A DNA stretch of 64,000 nt from Gordonibacter sp. 28C. Its GTDB lineage: Bacteria > Actinomycetota > Coriobacteriia > Coriobacteriales > Eggerthellaceae. The notes below the pieces were generated by a model that was not told the DNA's origin, searched no databases, and was given only the letters and a program-made list of their open reading frames with translations. Within the stretch, counting starts at the first letter, position 1. Each line of letters opens with the position of its first letter. Shown piece after piece: positions 50,036 through 60,088 of this stretch. The position numbers and the translations under genes are program-made. Location: NCBI RefSeq assembly GCF_003339845.1, contig NZ_PPTR01000007.1, positions 1 to 64,000 of the forward strand. Reading direction: 5' to 3'.

Positions 50036-52220
50036 CTATCCCACGAGCTTCTTGCCGAGCGACGCGCGGATGATGCCCTTGCTGGCGTAGTAGGTGACCA
50101 GCAGGTACGCCCCGTACACGACGCCGGCGAGCACGGCGGTCATGAGGGCGGGCTCGAACACCGACACGCCCAGCTGCGCGAGCACCGCGTCGCTGATGAC
50201 GCCCACGGCGCACACCGTGTGGCACACCGCCAACCCGAGCGGCACGAGGAAGTACACGAGCACCTGGGTGCGCAGCGAGCGGAAGATCATGCGGCGGTCG
50301 CAGCCGATCTCGGCGAGCACCTTGTAGCGCGGCAGCGAGTCGCTCGTTTCCGACAGCTGCTGGATGGCCAGGACGGCCGCCGTGGCGATGAGGAACACGA
50401 AGCCGATGTAGAGCGCCAGATACGAGATCATCATGTTCATGCCGCTCGACTGGACGATGACCTCCTCCGCCGTGAAGGAAACGGTCACCGGCCAGGGCTT
50501 CGGGCCGAACGTCCACCCCGACGCCGCCACCTCCGCGCTGGCGGGCGACGCCTCGGCCAGCAGCTGTTCGAGCAGCTTGTCGCCCTCGGCGCGGTCCGTC
50601 TTGTACATGACGTTCAGGCGGCTCGTGTCGGGCACCGCGCCCTGGGCGCGCAGGTCCTCTATCACGGCGTCGGGCACGATAAGCTCGGCCCCGCCGGAGA
50701 AGAAGGAGGTCGTCTCGAGCGGCTGGTTCAGCACCTTGCCCGTCGAGGTCAGCTCGCGCCCGGCTATCTCGATGGTCTGGCCCTCGCGCACCATGCCCTC
50801 CGCCAGGCTCGCCGTCATGTCAAGCATGTTGTTCACCGCGTAGCCGCTCTCCCCCACATCGGCCGTGGGCCGGCCCGTAAGCTCGGCAAGCGCGTTGAAC
50901 TGCGATGCGCCCATAAGCGCCACGCCCTGCGGGGCCACCGACTCGTCCTGCTTCTCGTTGCCAACCGAGATGCCGAAACGCTCCATGAACATGCCGTAGG
51001 TCACCTCGGCGCTCTGGTACACGTCCAGCTGCAGCGCACGGTCAACCAACTGCTCCCAAAGCGCAGGCGACGCGGCCGCGAGCCTCGCCGCGATATCCCA
51101 GTCGTAGGCCTCGGCGTCGGCCAGCACCGCGGCCGCCCTCGCGTCGGCCACCGCCTGGTACTCGCGGTCCTCCTCGTCCATGGCCGCCAGCTCGTCGGGA
51201 TCGTGCGTCCCGCCCTTGTTCAGGTACACGTTCGCCGTGAGCGTGGCGTCGTAGATCGTGCCGTTCTCGATGTCCCCGGTGAACGCGCGCGTCAGGCCCA
51301 TGCCCGTGGAGAACACGGTGAGCGAGAAGAACAGCATGACGCACACCACCGACAGCGAGACGAACGCGGTGTTCACCTTGCTGGCGATCTGGCGCATGGT
51401 GAACATAGCCAGGCCCTTGAAGTAGACCCCGCGCGTGCGCTCGATCACCGCGAGCGCGAAACCCGCGAGCGACCAGAAGAACAGGAACGTGCCTGCCACC
51501 ATGAGCGCGGTGGCCCGCCAGAACCCCTCGTCGAACTGCAGGAGCCCGTTGTCGATAAGCGTGACGTAGGCCCACGCGATCACGACCACCGCCGCGACGA
51601 ACCCGACGAGGCTGATCCACGGGTTGCGCACGCGGAAGCGCGCGTTCCTGCTGCGCGCCGAGAGCAGGTCGATGAGCTTGTAACGGCGGATCGACAGCGT
51701 GTTGAACAGGGCCGTCACCACGAAGATGAGCGCGAAGCACCCCAGCGTGAGCAGGAACGCGTCGGCTGAGAAGATGAAGCGGTACTGCGTCATCTGGATG
51801 TTGAACAGCCCCGCCGTGACGAACGACAGCCCCTGCGACAGCGCGAAGCCGAGCACGAGGCCCACGACCAGCGACACGAGGCCCACCGTCACCGTCTCCA
51901 AGAGCACGATGGCCGACACGCCGCGGGGGTTCATGCCCAACATGAGGTACGTGCCGAACTCCTGCTTGCGCCGGCGGATGAGGAACCCGTTCGCGTACAG
52001 CACGAGAAATCCCAGCACGCAGGCGATGACCACGCTGAACATGCCCAGCATCTGCCCGGTCATGTCGAACACGCTGGCCGACGCCGTGTCCTCGAGGTCG
52101 AACAGGATGGACTGGCCCGTCACCGAGTTGAACGCGTAGAACACCGCCACGCCGAACACGAGCGTGACGAAGTACACGCCGTAGTCCTTGACCGAGCGGC
52201 GGATGTTGCGGAAGGCGAGT

Positions 52221-52231
<11 letters not shown>
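50036..52231 (-). CDS. BceB-like ABC transporter permease
   Basis: 731-aa FtsX-family permease with about ten membrane helices (four or more in residues 15-170, more at 205-330, three at the C-terminus) and a large extracytoplasmic domain (about 330-590), the hallmark of antimicrobial-peptide detoxification transporters (BceB/VraG). The motif RRRKQEFGTYLMLGMNPR is typical of the first cytoplasmic loop. The ATG at 52231 overlaps the ATPase stop by 11 nt; a GTG four codons earlier is also possible. Confidence 0.92.
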
Positions 52232-53045
<814 letters not shown>

Positions 53046-53059
53046 TGGTGTCTCCTTCT

Positions 53060-53142
53060 CTTGCGTACGACCCCATGATACGGACCTGCCCGAACGGCAG
53101 CCATCGAAGGAACTTACCGCAACCTTACGCTTTCGAAAGGTT
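53060..53142 (-). promoter_or_regulatory. Regulated promoter of the Bce-like transporter
   Basis: The 106-nt gap upstream of the ATPase holds an inverted repeat aacctt-N10-aaggtt (53121-53142) and a direct near-repeat ggtaagtt/gtaaggtt next to it. A TATCAT -10 lies near 53080 without a clear -35, as is usual for activated promoters. The repeats are the likely response-regulator site. Confidence 0.5.
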
Positions 53143-53151
53143 GACGGCGAC

Positions 53152-54177
53152 CTACCGCGCGTCCATGCGCCTGCGGTCGTGGGGGAACGTCAGCAGCACG
53201 CGGGTGCCCGCGCCCTCCTCGGAGGCCAAGCCCACGCCCAGCCCCATCTTCTCGCAGAGCATGGCCACGAGGTAGAGGCCCATGCCGGTGGCCGAGCCCT
53301 GGGCGCGGCCGTTTTCGCCGGTGAAGCCGCGGTCGAAGACGCGCGGCACGTCGGCGGCCGGAATGCCCTGCCCGTCGTCGGCCACCTCCAGCACGGTGCG
53401 CGCCGCGCTCGTGCCCGCGTCCTCCTCGCGAGCCGAGAACCGCACGGCGGTCGCCCCGTACTTCGCCGCGTTCACCACGATCTGCCCCAAGATGAAGGCG
53501 AGCCACGAGGCGTCGGCGAACACGGTCGCGTCCTCGTCCACCTCGACAAAGGGAGTGGCACCGCGCTCGATGAGGTAGCGCGCGTTCTTCTTGCAGGCCG
53601 TGCGCACGGCATCGGCCAGCGGGATCTCGCGGATGGCGTAGTCGTGGGCGAGCGACGCGGAGCGCGCGTAGAAGAGCGCCTGCTCGACATGGGACTCGAT
53701 GCGGTCGAGCTCGCCTTTGAGCTTGGCCGCCTGCGGGCCGTGCAGGTCGGCCACCATGAGGTGCGCGGCGGCGATGGGCGTTTTGATCTCGTGGATCCAC
53801 AGCTCGATGTAGTCGCGGTACGACTCGGCCTGCTGCCGGTGGAACGCCACGTCGTCGGCGGCGGCCTTCCCCACCGCCTCGAGGGCCTCGTGGGCGAGGC
53901 GGCCCTCCAAGAAGTCGGGCGCGTCCACGAGCTCGGAAGCGAAGTACGTGCGGTCGAGGTCCTCCACGATGCGCGCGAGCTCGGCGTAGAAGCGACGACG
54001 ACGGACGTAGCCGACGCCGAGCGCCACCGCGCCGCACGCCGCCACGAAGCACGGCACGAGCGCCGTGGCGTCCGGGCCCGTGCCGAGCGCGGCCATCATG
54101 CCGGCCACGCCCAGGCAGCACAGCACGCCCGTGACGATGGCCGCGAGGTTGTCGCGCAGGTAGGCGGACAGGCTCAT
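53152..54177 (-). CDS. Intramembrane-sensing histidine kinase (BceS-like)
   Basis: 341-aa kinase with two close N-terminal helices (about 12-55) and almost no extracytoplasmic loop, the pattern of kinases that sense through a Bce transporter. The phospho-accepting His is in WIHEIKTPIAAAHLM (about 131). ATP-binding boxes are NAAKYG, VADDGQGIP and GMGLYLVAML. It starts 16 nt after the response regulator gene. Confidence 0.93.
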   Translation of the reverse strand: MSLSAYLRDNLAAIVTGVLCCLGVAGMMAALGTGPDATALVPCFVAACGAVALGVGYVRRRRFYAELARIVEDLDRTYFASELVDAPDFLEGRLAHEALEAVGKAAADDVAFHRQQAESYRDYIELWIHEIKTPIAAAHLMVADLHGPQAAKLKGELDRIESHVEQALFYARSASLAHDYAIREIPLADAVRTACKKNARYLIERGATPFVEVDEDATVFADASWLAFILGQIVVNAAKYGATAVRFSAREEDAGTSAARTVLEVADDGQGIPAADVPRVFDRGFTGENGRAQGSATGMGLYLVAMLCEKMGLGVGLASEEGAGTRVLLTFPHDRRRMDAR

Positions 54178-54193
54178 AGCCGCACGCCGCCCA

Positions 54194-54862
54194 TCAGACG
54201 AGGTAGCCCTGTCCGCGGCGCGTGACCAGGAAGTCCTCGGGCACGCCGATGGAGGCGAGGCTCTTGCGCAGGCGGTTCACGTTCACCGTGAGCGTGTTGT
54301 CGTCGATGAAGGCGTCCGACTGCCACAGCTCCATCATGAGCTCCTGCCGCGTGATGATGCCCCCCTTGCCCTCCATGAGCAGGTGCAGGATGCGGAACTC
54401 GTTGCGCGTGAGCTCCGCCCCGCGCCCTTCGTACTCCACGCGGCTCTTCGCCACGTCGAGCGTCACGCCCTTGTGCTCGATGCGCGAGGGAGGCTCGGTG
54501 CGGGCCGCTCGGCGCAGCACCGATTGGATGCGCGCCAGCAGCACGGCGGGGTTGTAGGGCTTGGTGACGTAGTCGTCGGCCCCCAGGTTCATGCTCATGA
54601 CCTCGTCGAACTCGTTGTCGGACGACGTGAGCATGACGATGGGAACGTCGCTCGCGCGACGCAGGTCGCGGCACACGGCATGGCCGCCCTCGCCGGGCAG
54701 CTTGAGGTCCAAAAGGACGCAGTCGGGGTCGGCTGCCAGCGCCTCTTCCGCGATGCGGTCGAACTCCGTGCTGGCGAGCGCCACGTGCCCCTGCAGCTCG
54801 AGCAGGCGCATGACCTCGCTGCGCAGCGCAGCATCGTCTTCCACGACGAATATCCTGGCCAC
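54194..54862 (-). CDS. OmpR-family response regulator (BceR-like)
   Basis: 222-aa regulator. The receiver domain has the acidic pair VEDD, phospho-acceptor in CVLLDLKLPG (about Asp 51), IVMLTSSD and DDYVTKPY. The DNA-binding winged helix (about 125-222) ends VTRRGQGYLV. The start is GTG at 54862 with AAGGGGGT upstream; the 12-codon upstream extension is unlikely. It is the first gene of the regulator-kinase pair and presumably controls the ABC genes downstream. Confidence 0.94.
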   Translation of the reverse strand: MARIFVVEDDAALRSEVMRLLELQGHVALASTEFDRIAEEALAADPDCVLLDLKLPGEGGHAVCRDLRRASDVPIVMLTSSDNEFDEVMSMNLGADDYVTKPYNPAVLLARIQSVLRRAARTEPPSRIEHKGVTLDVAKSRVEYEGRGAELTRNEFRILHLLMEGKGGIITRQELMMELWQSDAFIDDNTLTVNVNRLRKSLASIGVPEDFLVTRRGQGYLV

Positions 54863-54994
54863 AGGACCCCCTTCGCACTCGATGTGCGCGTCGGGCACCT
54901 GGAGCCCGACGCCTCGGTTCTTCCATCATACTATGGCAAGAGGGCGCGAGCGCCCCCCAGCCGTAACCATTTCTTCATAGAAGAACCGTCGCCG

Positions 54995-55459
54995 CTAACC
55001 GCGTTTCGCGTAGGTGCGCGGCAGCACGGGGCATCCCGGCTCCACGTTCATGAAGTAGCGCAGCAGGAACGTGAGCCCCGCCACCGTGAGCGCGATGCCC
55101 AGGCCCGTGTAGAAGAAGGCGATGAACCAGTCGGGCACGAGCCCCGACATGCGAAGCGCGATGCCGCCGCCCATCATGATGGCCATCATGAGGTAGCCCT
55201 TCTTGTCGAAGAACTTGAGGACGTTCGTCTTGGCCTCCTCGTAGCCGCCGATGCGCTTGGCGTGCTTTCCCACCATCTTCTGGAAGATGCGCGAGTGGAA
55301 CAGCACGAAAATGAGCGCCGAACCCGCCAGCAGCGCCCAAAGCACCCAGCCCCACTCGTGCCGGTAAGCCGTGAGCCCGATGTTGGCTATGTTCGCGCCC
55401 GCGATGGCCCACACGATGCCGGCCACGAGCATGAGCTTGTTCGTTGCGATCTTAAGCAT
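54995..55459 (-). CDS. Uncharacterised four-helix membrane protein
   Basis: 154 aa with hydrophobic segments near 8-32, 38-58, 90-108 and 112-135; family not recognised. It ends PGCPVLPRTYAKRG. The ATG at 55459 uses AAAAGGTG, which lies inside the last codons of the TetR gene 5 nt upstream, so the two form one operon. By this link it is the most likely target of that regulator, perhaps a transporter or stress protein. Confidence 0.75.
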   Translation of the reverse strand: MLKIATNKLMLVAGIVWAIAGANIANIGLTAYRHEWGWVLWALLAGSALIFVLFHSRIFQKMVGKHAKRIGGYEEAKTNVLKFFDKKGYLMMAIMMGGGIALRMSGLVPDWFIAFFYTGLGIALTVAGLTFLLRYFMNVEPGCPVLPRTYAKRG

Positions 55460-55464
55460 GGATA

Positions 55465-56070
55465 TCACCTTTTCCCGGCGGCGAGCGCCGCCCTTTCCCT
55501 ACCGTTTCCGTCCCCGCCGTAGAGGGCCGCGCGCAAAAGCGCGGCGAGCACGTGACAATCGGCCTCGCCGGCGCATAGGCTGGCCACCATGCTCTCCAGC
55601 GCGAAGGCGACCAGCTCGACGGGCTCCACGCCCGCGCGGGCGGGGTCGGCCAGCGCGTCGGCCTCCAGCACGGCCAGCATGCCGGCGCGGATGTGGTCGA
55701 ACGTTTCCGATTCGCGCATCTTGCCCTCGTCGCGGCCCTGGATGGACAGCGCGCTGATCTGGGGCAGCCAGTCGGATCGGAAGGCCGCGAGCGCCGAGCA
55801 CATGGCGGCGTACACGCGGCTGACAAAGGCGTCGAAGCGCTCCCCCTCGACGATACGGCAAAGGTCGTCGTGGAAGGCGCGCTGCCAAAACGTGCCGATG
55901 ACCTCCACGAGGAGGTCGTCTTTCGTCGGGAAGTGGTTGTATATCGTGCCCACGGACACCCCGCACGCCTCGGCCACGCCGCGGATGTCGAGGCCCGCCA
56001 AGCCGCGCTCCTCGGCCAGCGCGTACGCGGCCTCGGCTATCGCCGCTCGGCTGACGCCCTGTCGCGCCAT
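55465..56070 (-). CDS. TetR-family transcriptional regulator
   Basis: 201-aa regulator. The N-terminal HTH is GVSRAAIAEAAYALAEERG followed by GVAEACGVSVGTIYNHFPTKDDLL. The C-terminal ligand domain is unassigned. GGGAGGTG precedes the ATG. Two TGAAC-N3-GTTCA sites lie upstream, one just past its predicted transcription start, indicating self-repression. Confidence 0.93.
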   Translation of the reverse strand: MARQGVSRAAIAEAAYALAEERGLAGLDIRGVAEACGVSVGTIYNHFPTKDDLLVEVIGTFWQRAFHDDLCRIVEGERFDAFVSRVYAAMCSALAAFRSDWLPQISALSIQGRDEGKMRESETFDHIRAGMLAVLEADALADPARAGVEPVELVAFALESMVASLCAGEADCHVLAALLRAALYGGDGNGRERAALAAGKR

Positions 56071-56093
56071 GGCGCACCTCCCGTTCGTCTGGT

Positions 56094-56123
56094 TGAACCT
56101 CGTTCATTGACGAACCTATTATA
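56094..56123 (-). promoter_or_regulatory. tetR-type promoter and operator 1
   Basis: A TATAAT -10 on the minus strand (56123-56118), with the palindrome TGAAC-CTC-GTTCA (56094-56106) a few nucleotides downstream of the predicted start site. The same palindrome form recurs 60 bp away at 56154-56166. Confidence 0.65.
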
Positions 56124-56141
56124 GCCGAGCGCCGAAACGAA

Positions 56142-56178
56142 GCAAGCGGTTTATGAACGATGTTCATAAACCGCTTGC
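56142..56178. promoter_or_regulatory. Operator 2 inside a 17-bp inverted repeat
   Basis: gcaagcggtttatgaac / gttcataaaccgcttgc are perfect 17-bp arms with a 3-nt centre. The middle is TGAAC-GAT-GTTCA (56154-56166), the same form as operator 1. As RNA from the lipoprotein gene upstream it would also be a strong hairpin, so it may double as that gene's terminator (TTCGTTT follows). Confidence 0.65.
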
Positions 56179-56224
56179 AAACGATGGTAAGGAGGAGGGC
56201 CGGGCCTCTCGGCCGAGGGGCCCG

Positions 56225-56725
56225 CTACGCGGCGTCCTGGGACGCGCTCGGAGCGGCTTCCTCCACGCCGTTCTCCACCACGTCGACGATCTCCACCTTC
56301 GAGGGCCGGTAGTCGGTGCCCTCTCCCGTCCCGCTCATGACGATGACGTCGTCGGCTGCGAGCATGGGGTCGTCGATCACGGCGCCGGACTCGTCCACGA
56401 TGACGACGTCGCCCTTGTTGAACGTGATCTCGTCCTCGTCGGCCTCGAACGTCTTCTTGCCGCTGCCGTCCTGCGCGTCCTTCATCTCGCCCAGCACGAC
56501 GGTGATCTCGTCGCCGTTGACGGCCATGACCTGGCCGTAATGCACGACGTCGGTCTGGCTGCCGGTGTTCTGCTGCTCGGAGCCGTTCTGCTGCTGCTCG
56601 GTCGAGTTCTGCGAGCCGTTGCCGTTCGAGGCGCCGTCGTCGGTGGCGCACCCGTGCAAGAACGGCGTCAAGGCCAGAACGCCGGCCAGAACCATGCCCA
56701 TCATCCTCATCTTACGCTTGTTCAT
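56225..56725 (-). CDS. Putative lipoprotein
   Basis: 166 aa. The signal sequence MNKRKMRMMGMVLAGVLALT leads to a lipobox FLHGC (Cys about 26). A Gln/Asn/Ser-rich linker follows, then a domain of about 100 residues with VVHYGQVMAVNGDEITVVLGE and DEITFNKGDVVIVDE, a beta-rich pattern like DUF5666-type OB folds. Function unknown; probably cell-surface. Confidence 0.8.
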   Translation of the reverse strand: MNKRKMRMMGMVLAGVLALTPFLHGCATDDGASNGNGSQNSTEQQQNGSEQQNTGSQTDVVHYGQVMAVNGDEITVVLGEMKDAQDGSGKKTFEADEDEITFNKGDVVIVDESGAVIDDPMLAADDVIVMSGTGEGTDYRPSKVEIVDVVENGVEEAAPSASQDAA

Positions 56726-56878
56726 AATCGTGTCCCTTCGACGCAGGTTTGCCGCGCGGCGTGGCGCGCGCTGTTTCGGGTACCGATTGTGAGGGACGCG
56801 GGGCGCGGGCGCGAGGGGTTCGCGCCAACCGTCAGGCAGCGGTTGCGGCGTTGCAACCTTCGCGCAAGGGACGGGGCT

Positions 56879-57844
56879 TCAGCCGCGCGGATGGGCGCGG
56901 TGGTGCACTTGCTTCAAACGGCTCGGGGAGAGGTGCGTGTATATCTGCGTGGTGGACAGGCTCGCGTGCCCGAGCATCTCCTGCACGCTGCGCAGGTCGG
57001 CGCCGCCGTCCAAGAGGTCGGTGGCGAACGTGTGGCGCATGTCGTGCGGCGAGAGCGTCTCGTCGAGCCCCGCCGCGCGCAGCGCCTCCTTGAACATCTT
57101 GCGGATGGCGTCGGTGGTCATGCCGTTGCCGCGCGTGGACACGAAGAAGAACTCGCTCTCCCGGTCTTTGAGCATCTTGGGCCGGCCGAGCAGCAGATAG
57201 GTGCGCATGGACGAAAGGGCCAGGTCGTGCAACGGGATGATGCGCTCCTTCGACCCCTTGCCGAACACCTTCACCTGCCCGCGCTCGAAGTCGACGTTGG
57301 AGGTGGCCAGCCCCGAGGCCTCGGACACGCGCGCGCCGCACGCGTAGAGGAACTCGAGCAGGGCCAGGTTGCGCATGTCGACGGGCGTCTGCGTGCGCGG
57401 GTTGCCGGCCGCGTCCCGTTTGCCGTACACGCTCAGCAGCTTCACCATGTCGGCCGCGCGGATGACGTGGGGCAGGCTCTTCTGCTGGCGGGGGCCCTGC
57501 AGCACGCTCGCCGGGTCGCAGTCGGTCACGTTCGTGACGTTGAGCCAGCGGAAGAAGCTGCGCAGCGCCGAGAGGCGCCGGTTGATGGTGGTGCGCGAGT
57601 ACTGGGCGCGGTCGAGCTCCCCCAGGTAGCGGCGCAGCTGCTTGTGGGTGGCCGCCAAGGGGTCGATGCCCTCGCGCGCCGTCCAGCGCAGGTAGTCCAT
57701 GAGGTCGATGCGGTAGGCGCGCAGCGTGTGGACCGAGGCGTTGTGCTCGACCCGCATGGCGTCGCAGAAGCCCTCGACCAGGTTCTGCGCGCGCGGGTCG
57801 ACGGGCTCTGCGCCGTCTTCCGGCGACGGGGCCGCGTCAGCCAT
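56879..57844 (-). CDS. xerD: Tyrosine recombinase XerC/XerD-like
   Basis: 321-aa recombinase for resolving chromosome dimers at dif. The catalytic set is complete: Arg in YACGARVSEASGL, Lys in GKGSKERI, HxxR in LSPHDMRHTFATDLL, His in LGHASLSTTQIYTHL and the nucleophile Tyr of IYTHL. The N-terminal SAM-like domain is normal. The start ATG at 57844 overlaps the trmFO end by 8 nt. It is in the trmFO-xer order known from many Gram-positives, so it is the chromosomal Xer rather than an integrase. Confidence 0.92.
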   Translation of the reverse strand: MADAAPSPEDGAEPVDPRAQNLVEGFCDAMRVEHNASVHTLRAYRIDLMDYLRWTAREGIDPLAATHKQLRRYLGELDRAQYSRTTINRRLSALRSFFRWLNVTNVTDCDPASVLQGPRQQKSLPHVIRAADMVKLLSVYGKRDAAGNPRTQTPVDMRNLALLEFLYACGARVSEASGLATSNVDFERGQVKVFGKGSKERIIPLHDLALSSMRTYLLLGRPKMLKDRESEFFFVSTRGNGMTTDAIRKMFKEALRAAGLDETLSPHDMRHTFATDLLDGGADLRSVQEMLGHASLSTTQIYTHLSPSRLKQVHHRAHPRG

Positions 57845-59267
57845 GGGAGGCGCCTTCGACAGGCCCGTCGTCGCGGCGCGCCTGCGACGGCGGCGCTCCG
57901 GCGGGCATGAGCCCCCGCTCGGCCAAGCTGGCGCGGTAGCCCTCGATCGCCTCGGCTCCGCGGGCGGCGTAGGCGGCGTACCGGTCGCGCTTGTTGCGCA
58001 CGCGCGTCGCAAGCGGCTCCATGATGCCGAAGTTCACGTGCATGGGCTGGTAGTCCCTCGTTTCCGGGTTCGAGGCGTAGGCGAGCAGCGCGCCGAAGGC
58101 CGTCTCGCGCGGGAGCGGGGGCAGCTCGGCGCCCGTCAGCTCGACCGCAACGCAGACGGCGGCGTGCAGGCCGGAGCGCACCGCCTCGCAGTACCCCTCC
58201 GTGCCCGTCAGCTGGCCGGCCGCGAACACGGGCGCGCCCAGCGCGGCGGCTCCGGGAGCCACGAGGCGCAGGCGCTCGTCGAGCAGGCGAGGGGCGTCGA
58301 GGAACGTGTTGCGGTGCATGACGCCGAAGCGCGCGAACTCGGCGCGCTCCAAGCCGGGGATCATGCGGAACACGCGGCGCTGCTCGGGGAACGTGAGGTT
58401 CGTTTGGAAGCCCACCAGGTTGTAGCACGATCCGTGCGCGTCCTCCGCCCTAAGCTGCAGCGCGGCCCACGGGCGCTTCCCCGTGCGGGGGTCGACGAGG
58501 CCCACGGGCTTGAGCGGGCCGAAGCGCGGGGCGTCGTGGCCCTTGCGCGCGATCTCCTCGATGGGTTGGCAGGCCTGGAACAGGTCGCGGGACTCGAAGT
58601 CGCGCAGGACCGCGCGCTCGGCGGCCACGAGCTCGCCGATGAAGGCGTCGTACTCCTCGCGCGAGAACGGGGCGTTCAGGTAGTCGCCTTGCCCTTCCGA
58701 GCCGTCTTCATAGCGACTTTGGCGGAACAGGAGGCCCTCGTCGAGCGAGTCGGCCATGACGATGGGAGCGGCCGCGTCGTAGAACGCGAGGCGCGCGCCG
58801 CCCGCGACGGCGGCGAGGTCGGCGGCGAGCGCGTCGCTCGTCAGCGGCCCCGTGGCAACCACGAGCGCGTCGGCGCCGCGCGCGGCGTCCGCCAGGCTCG
58901 TCGCTTCCTCGCGCACGAGGTCTATGAGCGGATGGGACTCTATGCGCTCCGTGACGTCGCGGGCGAACGCGGCGCGGTCGACGGCGAGGGCTCCGCCGGC
59001 GGGCACGGCGTGGCGGCGGGCGGCGGCCATCAGGCGCGAGCCCAGAGCCTCGAGCTCGACCTTGAGCATGCCGGCGGCGCTCTCCGGCTTCGTGCTCTTG
59101 AGCGAGTTCGAGCACACGAGCTCGGCGCATGCGTCGGTGGCGTGCACGGGCGTGGGCGTGCCGGGGCGCATCTCCACGAGGCGCACGCGGAAGCCGCGGT
59201 CGGCGAGCTGGAGCGCCGCCTCGCTCCCCGCGAGCCCGGCGCCGAGTATGGTCACGTTTTCAGGCAT
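57837..59267 (-). CDS. trmFO: Folate/FAD-dependent tRNA (uracil-54) methyltransferase
   Basis: 476-aa flavoprotein that makes m5U54 in tRNA using methylene-tetrahydrofolate and FADH2. The FAD motif is VTILGAGLAGSEAALQLADRG, followed by LVCSNSLKS, ALVVATGPLTSDALA, and FAAGQLTGTEGYCEAVRSGL. It is slightly longer than usual (about 440) because of the C-terminal 35 residues. ATG at 59267; the open frame upstream is not coding. It is co-transcribed with xerD. Confidence 0.95.
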   Translation of the reverse strand: MPENVTILGAGLAGSEAALQLADRGFRVRLVEMRPGTPTPVHATDACAELVCSNSLKSTKPESAAGMLKVELEALGSRLMAAARRHAVPAGGALAVDRAAFARDVTERIESHPLIDLVREEATSLADAARGADALVVATGPLTSDALAADLAAVAGGARLAFYDAAAPIVMADSLDEGLLFRQSRYEDGSEGQGDYLNAPFSREEYDAFIGELVAAERAVLRDFESRDLFQACQPIEEIARKGHDAPRFGPLKPVGLVDPRTGKRPWAALQLRAEDAHGSCYNLVGFQTNLTFPEQRRVFRMIPGLERAEFARFGVMHRNTFLDAPRLLDERLRLVAPGAAALGAPVFAAGQLTGTEGYCEAVRSGLHAAVCVAVELTGAELPPLPRETAFGALLAYASNPETRDYQPMHVNFGIMEPLATRVRNKRDRYAAYAARGAEAIEGYRASLAERGLMPAGAPPSQARRDDGPVEGASHG

Positions 59268-59460
59268 GCCTGCAAGGATACCAAACCCGAGGGCCGCAGG
59301 CGGCGGCGAAGGGGAAAAATCGAGGGATCGCCCGAGGGGGCACCGTGAAGCGAAATCGGAGAGCGGGCGGTGGAGGGGTAAAGGCATCTCCGATGCGGCT
59401 TGACCGGAGCAGGGGCACGGGCGCGGCACCCCCCTCCTCGCAGAAGCGCAAAGCCGCTCG

Positions 59461-59754
59461 CTAGACGGGTTCGCTCATCTCGAACAGGGCTTCGGGGTAC
59501 ACCTCTTGACCCCCTGGCCAGCCAAGGGCCATCCCGCCGTCGATGATGCGCACTTGCTCGAAATACCGTTCGTCCCTGAGAAGTTCGTAGGAGCCGCCGC
59601 GCTCGATGAACGGAGCGGCGTCGAACAGGCGTTTCTGCCCCGTCTCGAACTCGAGAAGAAGGCGGCTTCCGCCCTTCGGCACAACCCGCGTCAAGTCGGG
59701 CTGGCTCTTGTTCATCCCGAGGGCAACCCCGTCCATCTCAACGAGCTCCCACAT
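59461..59754 (-). CDS. DUF2442 protein
   Basis: 97-aa protein with the DUF2442 pattern (LLLEFETGQKRLFDAAPFIERGGSYELLRDERYFEQVRI, then LGWPGGQEVYPEALFE). These small proteins are nearly always paired with a DUF4160 gene, as here. It starts 16 nt after that gene, with GGAGG upstream of the ATG. The pair has been thought toxin-antitoxin-like, but no function is settled. Confidence 0.88.
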   Translation of the reverse strand: MWELVEMDGVALGMNKSQPDLTRVVPKGGSRLLLEFETGQKRLFDAAPFIERGGSYELLRDERYFEQVRIIDGGMALGWPGGQEVYPEALFEMSEPV

Positions 59755-59770
59755 GAGCGTCACCGCCTCC

Positions 59771-60037
59771 CTAGCGCAACGGATCGATCTTGAAAGCATC
59801 GAGCCCCTCCGACAGCAACCGCCAATCTGCTTCCAATTCTTCCCGATGCAGGACGACCCATGCGCGCAGCAGGGTAAGCCTCTTCGGCGGAAGATACCCG
59901 TCGAGCACACGGCCGTCGAAGTCGAGCGAGCAGCTGAATTCGGCGTAACGCGCATGGACGTGCGGAGCGTGATGCCTTCCATCCGACTCATTATACATGA
60001 TGACCACTATGCCGAAAAACATGGAGATCGTAGCCAT
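59771..60037 (-). CDS. DUF4160 protein
   Basis: 88-aa protein with the DUF4160 signature: ISMFFGIVVIMY, HHAPHVHARYAEF, GYLPPKRLTLLRAWVVLHREEL. The HxxHxH residues look like a metal or catalytic site. ATG at 60037 follows AAAGGATG. It is the first of a two-gene unit with DUF2442, lying between dprA and trmFO where topA often lies in other Gram-positives. Confidence 0.9.
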   Translation of the reverse strand: MATISMFFGIVVIMYNESDGRHHAPHVHARYAEFSCSLDFDGRVLDGYLPPKRLTLLRAWVVLHREELEADWRLLSEGLDAFKIDPLR

Positions 60038-60088
60038 GTCGCATCCTTTCGCACTCCCCTGCACGGAGGCTGCAGCCCTCCCGCGCCC

